A DNA stretch of 64,000 nt from JACZUI01 sp965216725 (GCA_965216725.1 CBDCGI010000024.1:1-64000); one strand, 5' to 3'. Positions 35,995-45,489 are shown, numbered from the stretch's first letter. Translations and numbers: made by a program. The notes: generated from the sequence alone by a model not told the origin.

Positions 35995-37188
35995 ATGCGA
36001 AGACTGACAGTCCTGGTCGCGTTGGTAACAGGGCTGGCTCTGGTACCCGTGGTGGCGAGTGGGGGCGGCCCACCAGAGCCGGTGCGATTTGCCACATTCA
36101 ACGCCAGTCTCAACCGCTTCAACCTTGGAGATCTGGCCAACGACCTGTCCACGCCCGACAACCCCCAAGCAAAGGTGATCGCTGAGATCATCCAACGCAC
36201 TGATGCCGACGTGATCTTGATCAACGAGTTCGACTACGACCCGGTCGCCGTCGACCTCTTCCGGACCAACTATCTGGAAATATCCCAAAACGGAGCGGGC
36301 TCGGTTTCGTATCCCTACTCATTTGTCGCACCCTCCAACACCGGCATCCCGTCCGGGGTCGACCTGGACAACTCGGGGAGCATTGGCGGACCAGGCGACG
36401 CTTTCGGCTTTGGCTTCTTCCCCGGCCAATTCGGAATGGTGGTGTACTCGAAGCATCCCATCGTGAGCACTCGAACCTTCCAGAACTTCCTTTGGAACGA
36501 CATGCCCGGTGCCCTGCTTCCGGTGGACCCGACGACAGGAGAGTCTTGGTACTCAGACGAGGCTCTGGAAGTGTTCCGTCTCAGCTCCAAGAGCCACTGG
36601 GACGTGGAGATCGAAATCGGGAGGAAGCAGGTCCATTTCCTGGTCAGCCACCCGACACCGCCCGTCTTCGACGGACCCGAAGATCGGAACGGGACCCGTA
36701 ACCACGACGAGATCAGGTTCTGGGCCGACTACACCATTCCGTCGAGGAGCGGATACATCTATGACGACTCCGGTGTCTGGGGTGGGATAGACCTCGGGGA
36801 GCCGTTTGTGATCGCCGGCGACCAAAACTCCGACCCCCTGGATGGAGATTCGATTCCTGGGTCAATTCAGCAGCTGCTCGACCATCCGCGTGTCAACGAC
36901 AAGGTGACCCCCACCTCCACGGGAGGCGTCTGGGCCTCGGCCACTCAAGGCGGCGCCAACGACACCCATTTGTCAGACCCAGCAGAGGACACTGCTGATT
37001 TCTCGGACTTCGCTCCCGGAAACCTGCGGGCTGACTATGTGCTGCCGTCGAAGAACCTGCGCATTACCGACGCAGGCGTTTTCTGGCCCGCTGAGGGTGA
37101 GCCTTTCTTCGACCTGACGGGAACTTTCCCCTTCCCCAGCAGCGACCACAGGCTGGTGTGGATCGACGTGAACGTTCCCGGGAGGTAA
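35995..37188 (+). CDS. Secreted endonuclease/exonuclease/phosphatase-family protein
   Basis: A 397-residue exported protein with a signal peptide (MRRLTVLVALVTGLALVPVVASGG). The EEP fold is marked by VRFATFNASLNRF, DADVILINEFDYD with the metal-binding Glu, HFLVSHPTPP, FVIAGDQNSDPLDG and the final SSDHRLVWIDV with the catalytic His. GAGGAG stands before ATG 35995. Probably a phosphodiesterase or nuclease acting outside the cell. It is followed by a PhoX-like gene, so both may serve phosphate scavenging. Confidence 0.9.
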   Translation: MRRLTVLVALVTGLALVPVVASGGGPPEPVRFATFNASLNRFNLGDLANDLSTPDNPQAKVIAEIIQRTDADVILINEFDYDPVAVDLFRTNYLEISQNGAGSVSYPYSFVAPSNTGIPSGVDLDNSGSIGGPGDAFGFGFFPGQFGMVVYSKHPIVSTRTFQNFLWNDMPGALLPVDPTTGESWYSDEALEVFRLSSKSHWDVEIEIGRKQVHFLVSHPTPPVFDGPEDRNGTRNHDEIRFWADYTIPSRSGYIYDDSGVWGGIDLGEPFVIAGDQNSDPLDGDSIPGSIQQLLDHPRVNDKVTPTSTGGVWASATQGGANDTHLSDPAEDTADFSDFAPGNLRADYVLPSKNLRITDAGVFWPAEGEPFFDLTGTFPFPSSDHRLVWIDVNVPGR

Positions 37189-37263
37189 TCAGTCAATCGC
37201 AACTTTCTTGATCAATGGAAAGAGGACCCGGGAAAGGGTCGCAAACAGAAAGGGAGGGTTCCT

Positions 37264-38799
37264 TTGAGAACACATTCGAGACGCATCGGCGTGCTGGCCA
37301 TATCCATGGCTCTCGCCTTTGCCCTACTTCCGGTGTCGGTGTCCAGTGCCGGCCACGGATTCCTGACCGCCAAATCGGCGTACATCACGCTCGACCCAGG
37401 AGTCCCCTCCGGGTCGTCGGTGCTACCGATCATCTCCGTTGGGGAATCGGTCGGTGGCGTCATGTTGGAGGGTCTTCCTGACGGGATTGGCATGACCGAT
37501 GGCGCCGAACCGGGAACGGTGGACGTCTACGTAAATCACGAGCAGACCACAATTCCCTTCTTCGGGTCGGCGGACTTCCAGGATGCCTCCGTAACCAAGT
37601 GGACGCTCAGCACTGCTGCCGGTCACGAGGGAGAAGTATTGGATGCACACGAGGCCATATCGCCTGATCACGGCTACAAGCGATTCTGTTCGGCCTCGAT
37701 AGGCACCGTCGCTGAAGGATTCGATGTGCCGGTCTTCCTCACTGGTGAGGAGGCAAACGACATCACCGATGTCCCGGCGGGGGCCCCTTATGGAGCGGAC
37801 TCTTCGATCGCACCGCAACGCCAGGCCGGCTATGCGGTGGTTCTGAATACCGAGACCGGTGAGTCGACTCCAGTGCCCGGCATGGGCAGGTTGAACCACG
37901 AGAACACGATCGCTCTCCCCGGATACAACCAGCTCGCTCTGCTGACCACCGATGACACGTTCGACGGTCCTTCGGCTCAGCTCTACCTCTACATCGCGGC
38001 CGATCAGGACAAGCTGTTCAACGACCAGGGCAGGCTCTTCGCCTTCCAGGTCACTCACGACAGCGACGGGAAGGTAGACCGATACGACTCGTTCAACGGT
38101 GCCAACGACTATCTCGACCTGGCTCCAGGCGAGGAGTTCCGGGGCCGGTTCATCCCGGTTCCCAAGGCGATTGCCAAAGGCAAGACCGGGGTGCCGCCGC
38201 AGCAAGCGCTGGAAGACTGGTCGAACGAAAACAACATCTTCCAGTTCATCAGACTCGAGGATGTTGCCTACGACAAGAACGACCCGAACGTCGTGTACAT
38301 CGCCGACACGGGCCGATCACGTGTCGTCCCTGATCCCGAGACCGGGAGGCTGACCCGAGGGCCGAGCGGCACCGTGGGCCAGGCCGACAACGGGGCCATG
38401 TTCAAGATGGTCTTTGACGAGGACAATCCGCGGAAAGTCACATCGCTGACGCTCATGGCCCAAGGTGACGATGCCGCCAAGGACCTGTTTGTCCCCTTCG
38501 TGAGCCCTGACAACATCGACACGAGCGCACATAGCCTCATGGTCCAGGAGGATGCCGACAACGCCAAGATCTGGCGTTACGACCTGGGCGCCGACGATTG
38601 GGAGATCGTGGCGACGGTCAACGACCCAGACGGCGAGTCGAGCGGCATCGTCGACGCCTCCAACTGGTTCGGGCCCGGAGCCTGGATCCTCGACGTGCAG
38701 GCGCACGGAACCAACGTCGATGAGGCCCTGCAGCCTGACGGAACACTGCTCAAACGAGAAGACGGCCAGCTTCTCCTGATGATCATTCCCGGCACCTAA
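37264..38799 (+). CDS. PhoX-like (DUF839) secreted phosphatase
   Basis: A 511-residue exported protein related to the DUF839/PhoX beta-propeller family. A signal peptide (residues 1-29) ends near VSSAGH. Family-like blocks are VDVYVNHEQT, GMGRLNHENTIAL, FIRLEDVAYDKNDPNVVYIADTGRS (read in parts), and a late SPDNIDTSAHSLMVQED block with asparagine and glutamate residues that could bind calcium. The Tat-type twin arginine seen in many PhoX proteins is not clear (HSRRIG only). TTG start at 37264 follows GGGAGGG. Phosphatase activity is inferred. Confidence 0.8.
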   Translation: MRTHSRRIGVLAISMALAFALLPVSVSSAGHGFLTAKSAYITLDPGVPSGSSVLPIISVGESVGGVMLEGLPDGIGMTDGAEPGTVDVYVNHEQTTIPFFGSADFQDASVTKWTLSTAAGHEGEVLDAHEAISPDHGYKRFCSASIGTVAEGFDVPVFLTGEEANDITDVPAGAPYGADSSIAPQRQAGYAVVLNTETGESTPVPGMGRLNHENTIALPGYNQLALLTTDDTFDGPSAQLYLYIAADQDKLFNDQGRLFAFQVTHDSDGKVDRYDSFNGANDYLDLAPGEEFRGRFIPVPKAIAKGKTGVPPQQALEDWSNENNIFQFIRLEDVAYDKNDPNVVYIADTGRSRVVPDPETGRLTRGPSGTVGQADNGAMFKMVFDEDNPRKVTSLTLMAQGDDAAKDLFVPFVSPDNIDTSAHSLMVQEDADNAKIWRYDLGADDWEIVATVNDPDGESSGIVDASNWFGPGAWILDVQAHGTNVDEALQPDGTLLKREDGQLLLMIIPGT

Positions 38800-38808
38800 A
38801 CAGACACT

Positions 38809-38837
38809 CCGTGGGGCCCGGTCTTCGGGCCCCACGG
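38809..38837. terminator. Bidirectional hairpin terminator
   Basis: Arms CCGTGGGGCCCG and CGGGCCCCACGG (12 bp) around the loop GTCTT, nine bases after the PhoX-like stop and 34 bases before the stop of the convergent response regulator. Confidence 0.75.
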
Positions 38838-38871
38838 AACCAGGCCACCGAGACTGCAATCGGTAAACGGC

Positions 38872-39537
38872 TCAGGGCTCGGATCGTCCGCGATCCGGAT
38901 CCAGGAAACCTGTTTCGTAGGCGAGTGAAGAAAGCTCGTGACGGCTGGCGAGGCCAAGTTTTCCGAAGATGTGGGCCATGTGGTTCTCCAGCGTCTTGAC
39001 GCTGATTGGTGGATCCAACGCGGCCGCAGTCTCTCGATAGGTATATCCACGAGCGATGAGGGTTGTCACCTCCCGCTCCCGGCTGGTGAGTCGTTCGATA
39101 CCGGTTGCGGCCGGTATGTCCTCATCGATATCGAGCAAGTAGCCGGCAATCTCCCTGGAGACGGGCCGTCCGCCCTCCAGGGTCTGTCTAATGGCCTCGA
39201 GCAGGTGTTCTTCGCCGCTGCTCTTGGTTATGTAGCCGTCGATGCCGGCCTTGAACATCCTGACAACGTCGGCCCGCGAGGTGACCACAGACAGAACCAG
39301 GATCCTCGCAAGACTGCCCTCGGCGCGTATGCCCTCGGCAACCAGGGCTCCCCCACCTCCCTTCAGGTTGACGTCCAGCAAGACAAGGTCCGGTGAGCGC
39401 TCCATGATCATGTCGACCGCAGGTCCGACGCTGTCTGCGGAGCCGGCCAACTCGTAGCCGTCCCCGATCAGCGCCTCGATCCCGCGGCGGAACACCGGAT
39501 GATCTTCAACGACGAAGACTCTGGGACGCTTGGTCAT
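38872..39537 (-). CDS. LuxR/NarL-type response regulator
   Basis: A 221-residue regulator. The receiver domain (5-125) has phospho-acceptor Asp55 in VLLDVNL, acidic residues Glu11-Asp12 and Lys105 in GYITKSS. The C-terminal LuxR helix-turn-helix (about 148-210) reads LTSREREVTTLIARGYTYRETAAAL, SVKTLENHMAHIFGKLGL. Its start overlaps the kinase stop by four bases (ATGA), so the two form a classical pair. Confidence 0.93.
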   Translation of the reverse strand: MTKRPRVFVVEDHPVFRRGIEALIGDGYELAGSADSVGPAVDMIMERSPDLVLLDVNLKGGGGALVAEGIRAEGSLARILVLSVVTSRADVVRMFKAGIDGYITKSSGEEHLLEAIRQTLEGGRPVSREIAGYLLDIDEDIPAATGIERLTSREREVTTLIARGYTYRETAAALDPPISVKTLENHMAHIFGKLGLASRHELSSLAYETGFLDPDRGRSEP

Positions 39538-40661
39538 GTGAGAGGAGCACTTATCGTCACCTCGGTTCCAGAACCGGGTGCTGAGTCGATGACCACCTCA
39601 CCTCCGACGGCCCTTATCGGTTCGACCATCGACATTGTCATTCCGCCCCGAGGTTCGTCTCGCTGTTCGAATCCGGGTCCCCGATCTCGAACGTGAACCC
39701 AGACGTGACCGTCCCTCATCTCGCTGTACAGGTCCACGGTCGCACCGGCGCCATGCTTGGCGGCGTTGAGCATCGCTTCCCGAGATGCGGTCAGAACCGC
39801 CTCCAAAGCGTCGCTCAACTCGGCGTCATCGCGGATCACATCTTTGATGTCCACGGTCCTGTAGAGATCCTCGACCTCGTCACGACAGCGCAGCAGCTCT
39901 GCCCGAAAGCTCCGCTTGTGTGGTGAGCGAAAACGCTCGATGGTTCGCCTCACCTCCCGCTCCTGACGACGGGTGAGGTAGCGCACCTCATCTGGGTCCT
40001 CGGCCGCGTTCCGGGTCGAGACCAGAGTTTGAAGATATGAGTCGTGGAGATGGCGGGCGAGCTCAGCACGCTCTTCGTGGCGGGCGACCTCCTGGTGCTT
40101 GGTCGCCAGCTTGGCTTCGGCTTCGAGCCTCAGCTCCTCACGATGCCGAAGGGAGTCGAACGCCCAGCCGGCGATCAGGCCGAAAACCATGAACTGAATG
40201 ACACCCGCGGTCCTTACCGAGTCGAGGTCGTGAAGCAAGTGCAGCCATGCGTGCTGAAAAGTCAGCAGCAGAGCCGCCGCCATGGTCCACCGCAGATTGG
40301 AGGCGAACGCAACCACGAACAGCCACGAGTTGGGCCAACTGGCGGAGATGATGTGATCGGTGCCCGCCCACAGGCCGGCGAAGCCAAGCGCTATGACTAC
40401 CACGCCGTCCGCGACTACGAACCAAACGCTTCCCAGCCGATCAGGCAATCGAGCCGCCCACAAGGTCACGCCAGTCCAGAACGTGGCCAAGACCACAACG
40501 CCAATCAGGATCCCGCGATCTCCCGGCTGATCGTCGCCCACCGTCACCAAGACCAGCACCAGGATCCAGATCCAGGAGAGAAGACGAAAGCCCACCACCA
40601 CCCACCGGAGAGTGTCGGTGACCGGCGGAACAGGCCGCTCGGTTGATGACGCAGCCGTCAT
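39534..40661 (-). CDS. NarL-type sensor histidine kinase
   Basis: A 375-residue membrane kinase. Five to six membrane segments occupy residues 18-170; a short coiled coil leads to the HisKA_3 motif RAELARHLHDSYLQTLV with phospho-acceptor His206; the ATPase domain shows EAMLNAAKHGAG (N box) and RDRGPGFE (G1). The G2 region is short (GGMTMSM), as in many NarL-type kinases. No outside sensor domain is obvious, so the membrane part probably senses. Partner of the downstream regulator. Confidence 0.92.
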   Translation of the reverse strand: MTAASSTERPVPPVTDTLRWVVVGFRLLSWIWILVLVLVTVGDDQPGDRGILIGVVVLATFWTGVTLWAARLPDRLGSVWFVVADGVVVIALGFAGLWAGTDHIISASWPNSWLFVVAFASNLRWTMAAALLLTFQHAWLHLLHDLDSVRTAGVIQFMVFGLIAGWAFDSLRHREELRLEAEAKLATKHQEVARHEERAELARHLHDSYLQTLVSTRNAAEDPDEVRYLTRRQEREVRRTIERFRSPHKRSFRAELLRCRDEVEDLYRTVDIKDVIRDDAELSDALEAVLTASREAMLNAAKHGAGATVDLYSEMRDGHVWVHVRDRGPGFEQRDEPRGGMTMSMVEPIRAVGGEVVIDSAPGSGTEVTISAPLT

Positions 40662-40726
40662 GTCAACGCACGGTACACGCGGATATCGGGCGCCTAATGG
40701 CGCCTGACATCCGCCCTCCCCAACCT

Positions 40727-41641
40727 CTACTTATCGAAGTCGTAACCGGCGACCACGGCGAGCATCGTCTTGGCGACAACCCGATAACCATGCTTGTTGA
40801 GATGGATGTTTGGCTTCACGTCGGGGTCGTCAGGACACATGTAGCTGAGATGACACAGCACGTCGACATTGTCGGGCACCCCGTTGACCGGCGAGTCGTC
40901 GCCAAAGTCTCCTGCATTGAAGGCGGAGTAGACATCGGCCACGTCCGCGCCGACCGCTCCATACGCCGCCGCCAACGCACCGTTGAATCCCTGTGCCAGA
41001 GCGTCACTGGCATGAGCCAGAGCCGGATCCGGGGCGTGCTGTCCGGGAATACCGGCAAAAAAGCCAGCCGCAGCCGCAGCCTGTGGGTTGTAATAGTTCA
41101 TGGCGACGATTGGGCCGGTGTACCCGGCTGCCCGTAGCGTGCCCACAATTTGTGCGATCTTGCCAGCGATGACGGGAACCTGGGCCGCGATGCATGCTGG
41201 ATCGCCGGCGCAAACTGCCTGTGCCTGAAGGATGTCGTTGGCTCCGATGTCGATAGAGATCAGGACCACATCACTACCGGATATGGCGGCTAAGGCGTCT
41301 CCCATCTGCGAGCCGGTGGCGTAGTTACCGGAACAGGCAGACGGTTGGCCGAAAGCATTCGAGCCGCCGACGAACTGGTCGGTCGTCTCTCCCGGGCACC
41401 CAAGCTTGGCATGTTCGAGGTTGGCACCGATCCGACCTTTGGCCCTTTGGTACAGCTGGTCGGTATAGGAGTCTTCCGACGAGAAGGTGGTGTTGCCCAC
41501 GGCATCGGCCTGAGAGCCGGCGGCCAAAGATGTGCCCAGCGATAGGTAGATGCTTTCCTCCGGGGCTTTCGCCGCCGCTGTCACCGGCAGCAAAGACACC
41601 ACCAGGAAGACAGCCAGGGTTGTCAGGTTTCTCTTTCTCAC
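40727..41641 (-). CDS. Secreted SGNH/GDSL-family hydrolase
   Basis: A 304-residue exported esterase/lipase-like protein. The signal peptide is RKRNLTTLAVFLVVSLLPVTAAAKA. Block I is IYLSLGTSLAAGSQ (the GDS is GTS, serine nucleophile retained), block III is SIDIGANDI, and the late HLNKHGYRVVA supplies the catalytic histidine with N-x-x-H spacing. GTG 41641 follows GGGAGGA. Cysteines in CSG, CAGDPAC and CHLSYMC suggest disulfides outside the cell. The two-component genes lie upstream on the map but are transcribed in the same direction after it. Confidence 0.88.
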   Translation of the reverse strand: MRKRNLTTLAVFLVVSLLPVTAAAKAPEESIYLSLGTSLAAGSQADAVGNTTFSSEDSYTDQLYQRAKGRIGANLEHAKLGCPGETTDQFVGGSNAFGQPSACSGNYATGSQMGDALAAISGSDVVLISIDIGANDILQAQAVCAGDPACIAAQVPVIAGKIAQIVGTLRAAGYTGPIVAMNYYNPQAAAAAGFFAGIPGQHAPDPALAHASDALAQGFNGALAAAYGAVGADVADVYSAFNAGDFGDDSPVNGVPDNVDVLCHLSYMCPDDPDVKPNIHLNKHGYRVVAKTMLAVVAGYDFDK

Positions 41642-41797
41642 TCTTCCTCCCTTTCTGGCTTTCCATCGCAACGTATCTGGCGGCTTCCTGGCCGTCTATG
41701 GGGAACAGCCCCCATGACCAGCGATAGGGGTGATTCCCCATAGCCCCATGCGCCACGGAGAGCGAAGCTGTGCCTGTACGCCTTGAAACGGAGGTGA

Positions 41798-42724
41798 ATG
41801 ATGAAGCTTGATGAGAAGCTCGCGGAATGGGTTGGCGAAGGTCTAATCGCTGACGACCAGGCAGCCGCCATACAACAACGAGAGTCGTATGCGCAGGTCA
41901 ACAAGAAGGGACCCGCAGTCCCCGTCGCGGTTGAGGCCCTGGGTTACCTTGGCGGCGCGCTATTCCTGGCCGCCACCGGGTATCTGATCCCTGATTTCTA
42001 TGACAGCCTCAGCGACGGCCAGAGAATCGCGTTCGTGGCGGTCCTCACGTTGGTAGCGGGTGTCGGTGGGTTGCTGGTGAGAACCGAGACGGCGCCAGGC
42101 CGCCGTCTTCGTTCGGTGCTGTGGACCGCAACCACCATCGGCGCAGCGACTACTACTGGCGTCGCCTCCGAGAGCATGTTCACGACCGAGGATCCTGGTT
42201 TGTATCTGACAGCCGGGACTGCATTGGTGGTGTCGGGGATCACCTGGACGGCACACAGGACCGGTCTGCTGATTCTCGCCTTCTTGGCCGGTGCAACGGC
42301 TGCGGCGGTGATTGCCCTGACACCCCTCGACGACCCCTCCCAGGGTGCAACCGGAATCATGATCTGGGGAGTTGGTGTCCTCTGGGTCGTCGGATCGACC
42401 CGGCGTGTGCTCGATCCGGAAACGCCGGCAACCATCGGGGGCTCTCTTGTGGCGCTGATCGGTGCCTCGATGACAATGGAGGACCCGCATGCCCTCGGAG
42501 GTGTGGTGTTGACTGCCGTCACCATCGGCGTGATCGGCGGACTTGGCATCTACCGGCGTTGGATCCCGTTGCTCGGACTCTCGGCAGTCGGGTTCTTCTT
42601 CTGGGCGCAGCAGGTGGCCTCTGAGCTGTTCGACACCGACGCTGGAGTTGCGGTTGCGCTCGCTTCTACTTCCGTCGCCATGATTCTGATCACGATCTAC
42701 CTGGCAAGGCGCAAGATGACCTGA
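41798..42724 (+). CDS. DUF2157-type multi-pass membrane protein
   Basis: A 308-residue protein. The first 30 residues, LDEKLAEWVGEGLIADDQAAAIQQRE, match the soluble N-terminal helix pair of DUF2157; about nine membrane segments follow, beginning VAVEALGYLGGALFLAATGYLI. GGAGGTGA precedes ATG 41798, and ATG 41801 is equally good. Function unknown. Convergent with the nucleoside-hydrolase-like gene, seven bases apart. Confidence 0.82.
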   Translation: MMKLDEKLAEWVGEGLIADDQAAAIQQRESYAQVNKKGPAVPVAVEALGYLGGALFLAATGYLIPDFYDSLSDGQRIAFVAVLTLVAGVGGLLVRTETAPGRRLRSVLWTATTIGAATTTGVASESMFTTEDPGLYLTAGTALVVSGITWTAHRTGLLILAFLAGATAAAVIALTPLDDPSQGATGIMIWGVGVLWVVGSTRRVLDPETPATIGGSLVALIGASMTMEDPHALGGVVLTAVTIGVIGGLGIYRRWIPLLGLSAVGFFFWAQQVASELFDTDAGVAVALASTSVAMILITIYLARRKMT

Positions 42725-42731
42725 CTAAGGG

Positions 42732-44201
42732 TCACGCAAAAATGCAAAAGAACTCCCCTTCGAAGCCACCAAACATGGCCTCGGCGGCGAGCGCCTGGCA
42801 AGCCTCATTTGCGCTCAATCCTGAGAAAGAAAGGAAGGCTTCGTCCAGAGACGTCGATGTGCGAATGGCCGATACGATTGTGTCGCGTTGGCCCAAGTCG
42901 GATTCGAGCTCGGCGACGAATAGCGAGTGCACGTCCTCCAAGCGCGCGGGCACCACGGCATCCTGGGCCGCCACCAGCACAGTCGCCAGCGCGTCGAAGA
43001 CGCCGTTCACAGCTGCGGCAAGTCCGTCAGCGTCGTAGACCGCCGAATCGGAGAAGAATGGGCCCACCTCGTCCGCAGCCTGGACCAGGTCTCCTAGCGA
43101 ATCGGCCATGGCAGAGAAGTACCCCATCTCTTCGGGTGTCGCCTCTCCCATCTCCAGGTCCTCGCCGGCGAGCGTAGAGATGAACTCGTTGTAGAACCCC
43201 AACGGGTCAGGCACACCTGTGGCAACTGTCACGGGATCGCCACCAGGATCGCGCGAGGTCGTCCCATCGGCACTGATCGAGAGCCGTGCCTCATCAGTGG
43301 TGACGACCACCGCGTCGGTGACTACGGCAGCGGCCAGCTCGTCCCAGAAGTAGTAAAAGCCCGATGTGACCGCAGGAAACACACGGACCATCTGGCCGAG
43401 ATAGGTAATGGACGCAGAGGAAGCTGCCCTACTCAGAGCAGTCGGGTACCAGGATTCCACGATCACATCATTGGTGGCATCCAAAGGAACCAGCGTGATG
43501 GGTATCCCGGACGAGAAAACAACGTCGCTCGCTTCAGGGTCGATGTGGAGGTTCCACTCGGCGCTGCTGTCGAACACGTTGCCTGGGACGTCGACCGCCC
43601 CACCCATGATCACAATTCTGGAGATGCCACGAGCCGTGTCCGGAAACTCGACTATCGCCCTCGCCACGTTGGTCAGCGGCGCCACCGCGTAAATCATCAC
43701 AGGAACGTCAGATCCCGCAACGGCCTCAGCGATCAGCTCCGGTCCGGTGCCCTCGTAATTCGGATCCAGGTCTTCCGCGAGCCCGAAGGCCAGGTTCTCG
43801 GCCCCTGCCAAAAACTCCTCGGGCCAGAGGTTGTACTCGTCGGGGAGCTCGGGATCGCACGCAACGGGGATATCCGACCGGTCCATGAGGTCGAGCACGC
43901 CAAGGGTCACGCGCAAACCGAGGTCACAGCCGGCTTCACCTGCTACCGGCAGCGAAACCGCTATCACGTCAACGTCGGGGTGGGCAATCAGGTACATCAG
44001 GGCGCCAACGTCGGACACCGTTGGGCTGTAGTCGACGACGACCCGGGTCTGGACCCCGGCCACAGGCTCAACGGGGACCGGCGCGACTGTGGTGCTCGGG
44101 GTGGAGACGGGCAACTCGGAGGTGCTGGTTGTCGACCGAGACGATCCGGTGCATGCCGACACCACTAGAGCCAGCGCAAGGGTGAGCCGTGCCTTCCTCA
44201 T
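42732..44201 (-). CDS. Nucleoside-hydrolase-like lipoprotein
   Basis: A 489-residue predicted lipoprotein: signal peptide ending VVSAC (lipid-modified Cys17) and a Ser/Thr linker. Residues about 52-330 resemble inosine-uridine nucleoside hydrolase: IYAVAPLTNVARAI, IVIMGGAVDVPGNV, AEWNLHIDPEASDVVFSSGIPITLVPLDATN. The metal-binding N-terminal motif DTDxGxDD is instead DYSPTVSD (57-64), keeping the first and last Asp only, so activity may be changed. A C-terminal helical region of 130 residues is not part of the family. ATG 44201 overlaps the preceding gene by four bases. Last gene of the sigma operon. Confidence 0.85.
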   Translation of the reverse strand: MRKARLTLALALVVSACTGSSRSTTSTSELPVSTPSTTVAPVPVEPVAGVQTRVVVDYSPTVSDVGALMYLIAHPDVDVIAVSLPVAGEAGCDLGLRVTLGVLDLMDRSDIPVACDPELPDEYNLWPEEFLAGAENLAFGLAEDLDPNYEGTGPELIAEAVAGSDVPVMIYAVAPLTNVARAIVEFPDTARGISRIVIMGGAVDVPGNVFDSSAEWNLHIDPEASDVVFSSGIPITLVPLDATNDVIVESWYPTALSRAASSASITYLGQMVRVFPAVTSGFYYFWDELAAAVVTDAVVVTTDEARLSISADGTTSRDPGGDPVTVATGVPDPLGFYNEFISTLAGEDLEMGEATPEEMGYFSAMADSLGDLVQAADEVGPFFSDSAVYDADGLAAAVNGVFDALATVLVAAQDAVVPARLEDVHSLFVAELESDLGQRDTIVSAIRTSTSLDEAFLSFSGLSANEACQALAAEAMFGGFEGEFFCIFA

Positions 44202-44938
44202 GGCGCAACGCCCCCGACGAGGCCCATGACAACTCCCACGAGCTGCAATATCACCCAGGCGGCAACAGCGTAGGTGATCCACGATGCGACTCGATCGGCG
44301 GTGCGTGCTCGTTGAGACTCCGACGACTTGCTCAGGCCTGCAGCGTGGCGTCGAGCACGTCTGGTGACTGCGCCGTATATCAGCCCAACCACCGGTATCG
44401 CAAGGAGATTCACCGCGTGGGCCACCCCCAGAATCAACATGAAGCCTGCAACCTGATCGACGTAGGGATCTTTGAGCTCCGACAGCATGAGCATCACGTC
44501 AAGGCCGGTCTCTTCGATCCCCGCAACCGCAACGATCAATCCGCCGAAGAACAGGTAATAGGCGATGTCGAGCAGTCGGGAGAAACGACGGCCGGTTTCG
44601 GGGTTGAGGTGGAAGGCGCCATCGATGAAGGGCTGACCGAATCGGCGAATCAAAGGGCCGACCACCAACAGCATCGGCACCATCACAGCAATCTGGACGA
44701 GGACTACCGACCACTTGGGGACGATGATTTGGCCGGCCTGATTGCGCCCCGCGACTCCGACGAGGAAGCCGGCAATCGCGGTCAGGGCGACGGTCACCGA
44801 GGCCACTGCAACGATGAGACGACGACGGTGGGCTTTGTCCTCCTCGATACTCCGGTTGGTCCGGGCGAACAGGTCAACCGAGGGCTCGTACTCGTCGAAG
44901 CGGCTGAGGGCATCTACCAGCCTCTGCTCGACGGTCAT
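44198..44938 (-). CDS. Membrane protein with anti-sigma-like N terminus
   Basis: A 246-residue protein. Residues 1-40 (VEQRLVDALSRFDEYEPSVDLFARTNRSIEEDKAHRRR in parts) are soluble and resemble the cytoplasmic start of actinobacterial anti-sigma proteins, without a zinc motif. About five membrane segments follow. The stretch VVGPLIRRFGQPF...LDIAYYLFF is paralogous to the 127-residue protein encoded two genes upstream (19 of 41 positions identical by eye). It overlaps the sigma stop (ATGA) and the lipoprotein start, so it is probably the regulator of that sigma factor. Confidence 0.8.
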   Translation of the reverse strand: MTVEQRLVDALSRFDEYEPSVDLFARTNRSIEEDKAHRRRLIVAVASVTVALTAIAGFLVGVAGRNQAGQIIVPKWSVVLVQIAVMVPMLLVVGPLIRRFGQPFIDGAFHLNPETGRRFSRLLDIAYYLFFGGLIVAVAGIEETGLDVMLMLSELKDPYVDQVAGFMLILGVAHAVNLLAIPVVGLIYGAVTRRARRHAAGLSKSSESQRARTADRVASWITYAVAAWVILQLVGVVMGLVGGVAP

Positions 44939-45486
44939 TGCGCAGGCTCCAACTGCTCCGCAAGTGCTGCCATTCCTCTCCTGCAGTGCGTCTTCACAGA
45001 GTTCTGCGAAATGGCCAGCGTCTCGGCAATCTCCCGTTCGCTGAGCTCCATGTAGAACCGCAGCACAAGGCAATCTCTCTGGCGCGCCGAGAGCAGGGAA
45101 AGGGCCTGCATGACCTCTTCCTCATCCGCGCTGCGAACCACGGCGTCGTCGGGCCGAACCGGCTGGCGATCGTCGATCATGGCGTCTTGGTGGCGCAAGG
45201 AAAGGAGCCCGCGTCGGTTGGTGTCACGAGCGAGGTTGAGCACGATCGATCTCAGGTATGCAGCACTTTTTGAGGTGTCCTTGATGCGATCGGCTGATCG
45301 GTAGAGCCGGATGAAAGCCTCCTGCACGATGTCCTCGGCCCCGGTTCGATCGTCGGTGAACAAACGCGCCAGCCGAACGAGATTGGCCGACTCGGCGTGG
45401 TACATCCGCTCCACGAAGGCGCGACGCTCCAACTCCTCGGAGGTCCAGACCGTCTTCCCGGCCGCGACGACATTTAGCCACAGCAA
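44935..45486 (-). CDS. ECF-family RNA polymerase sigma factor
   Basis: A sigma factor of up to 183 residues: region 2 is VERMYHAESANLVRLARLFTDDRTGAEDIVQEAFIRLYRSADRI with YLRSIVLNLARD; region 4 is LSLLSARQRDCLVLRFYMELSEREIAETLAISQNSVKTHCRRGMAAL. The TTG at 45486 lies three bases after the upstream stop, but no ribosome site is clear; an internal TTG or GTG (near ELERRAFVER) could be the true start. Both neighbours in the operon are related membrane proteins. It resembles SigE/SigM-like small ECF factors; its regulon is unknown. Confidence 0.88.
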   Translation of the reverse strand: MLWLNVVAAGKTVWTSEELERRAFVERMYHAESANLVRLARLFTDDRTGAEDIVQEAFIRLYRSADRIKDTSKSAAYLRSIVLNLARDTNRRGLLSLRHQDAMIDDRQPVRPDDAVVRSADEEEVMQALSLLSARQRDCLVLRFYMELSEREIAETLAISQNSVKTHCRRGMAALAEQLEPAQ

Positions 45487-45489
45487 GGC

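Noticed and set aside
39661..39682. tRNA T-loop-like sequence (GTTCGAATCC)
   Set aside because: No acceptor or anticodon stem can be formed around it and it lies inside the coding region of the histidine kinase on the other strand.
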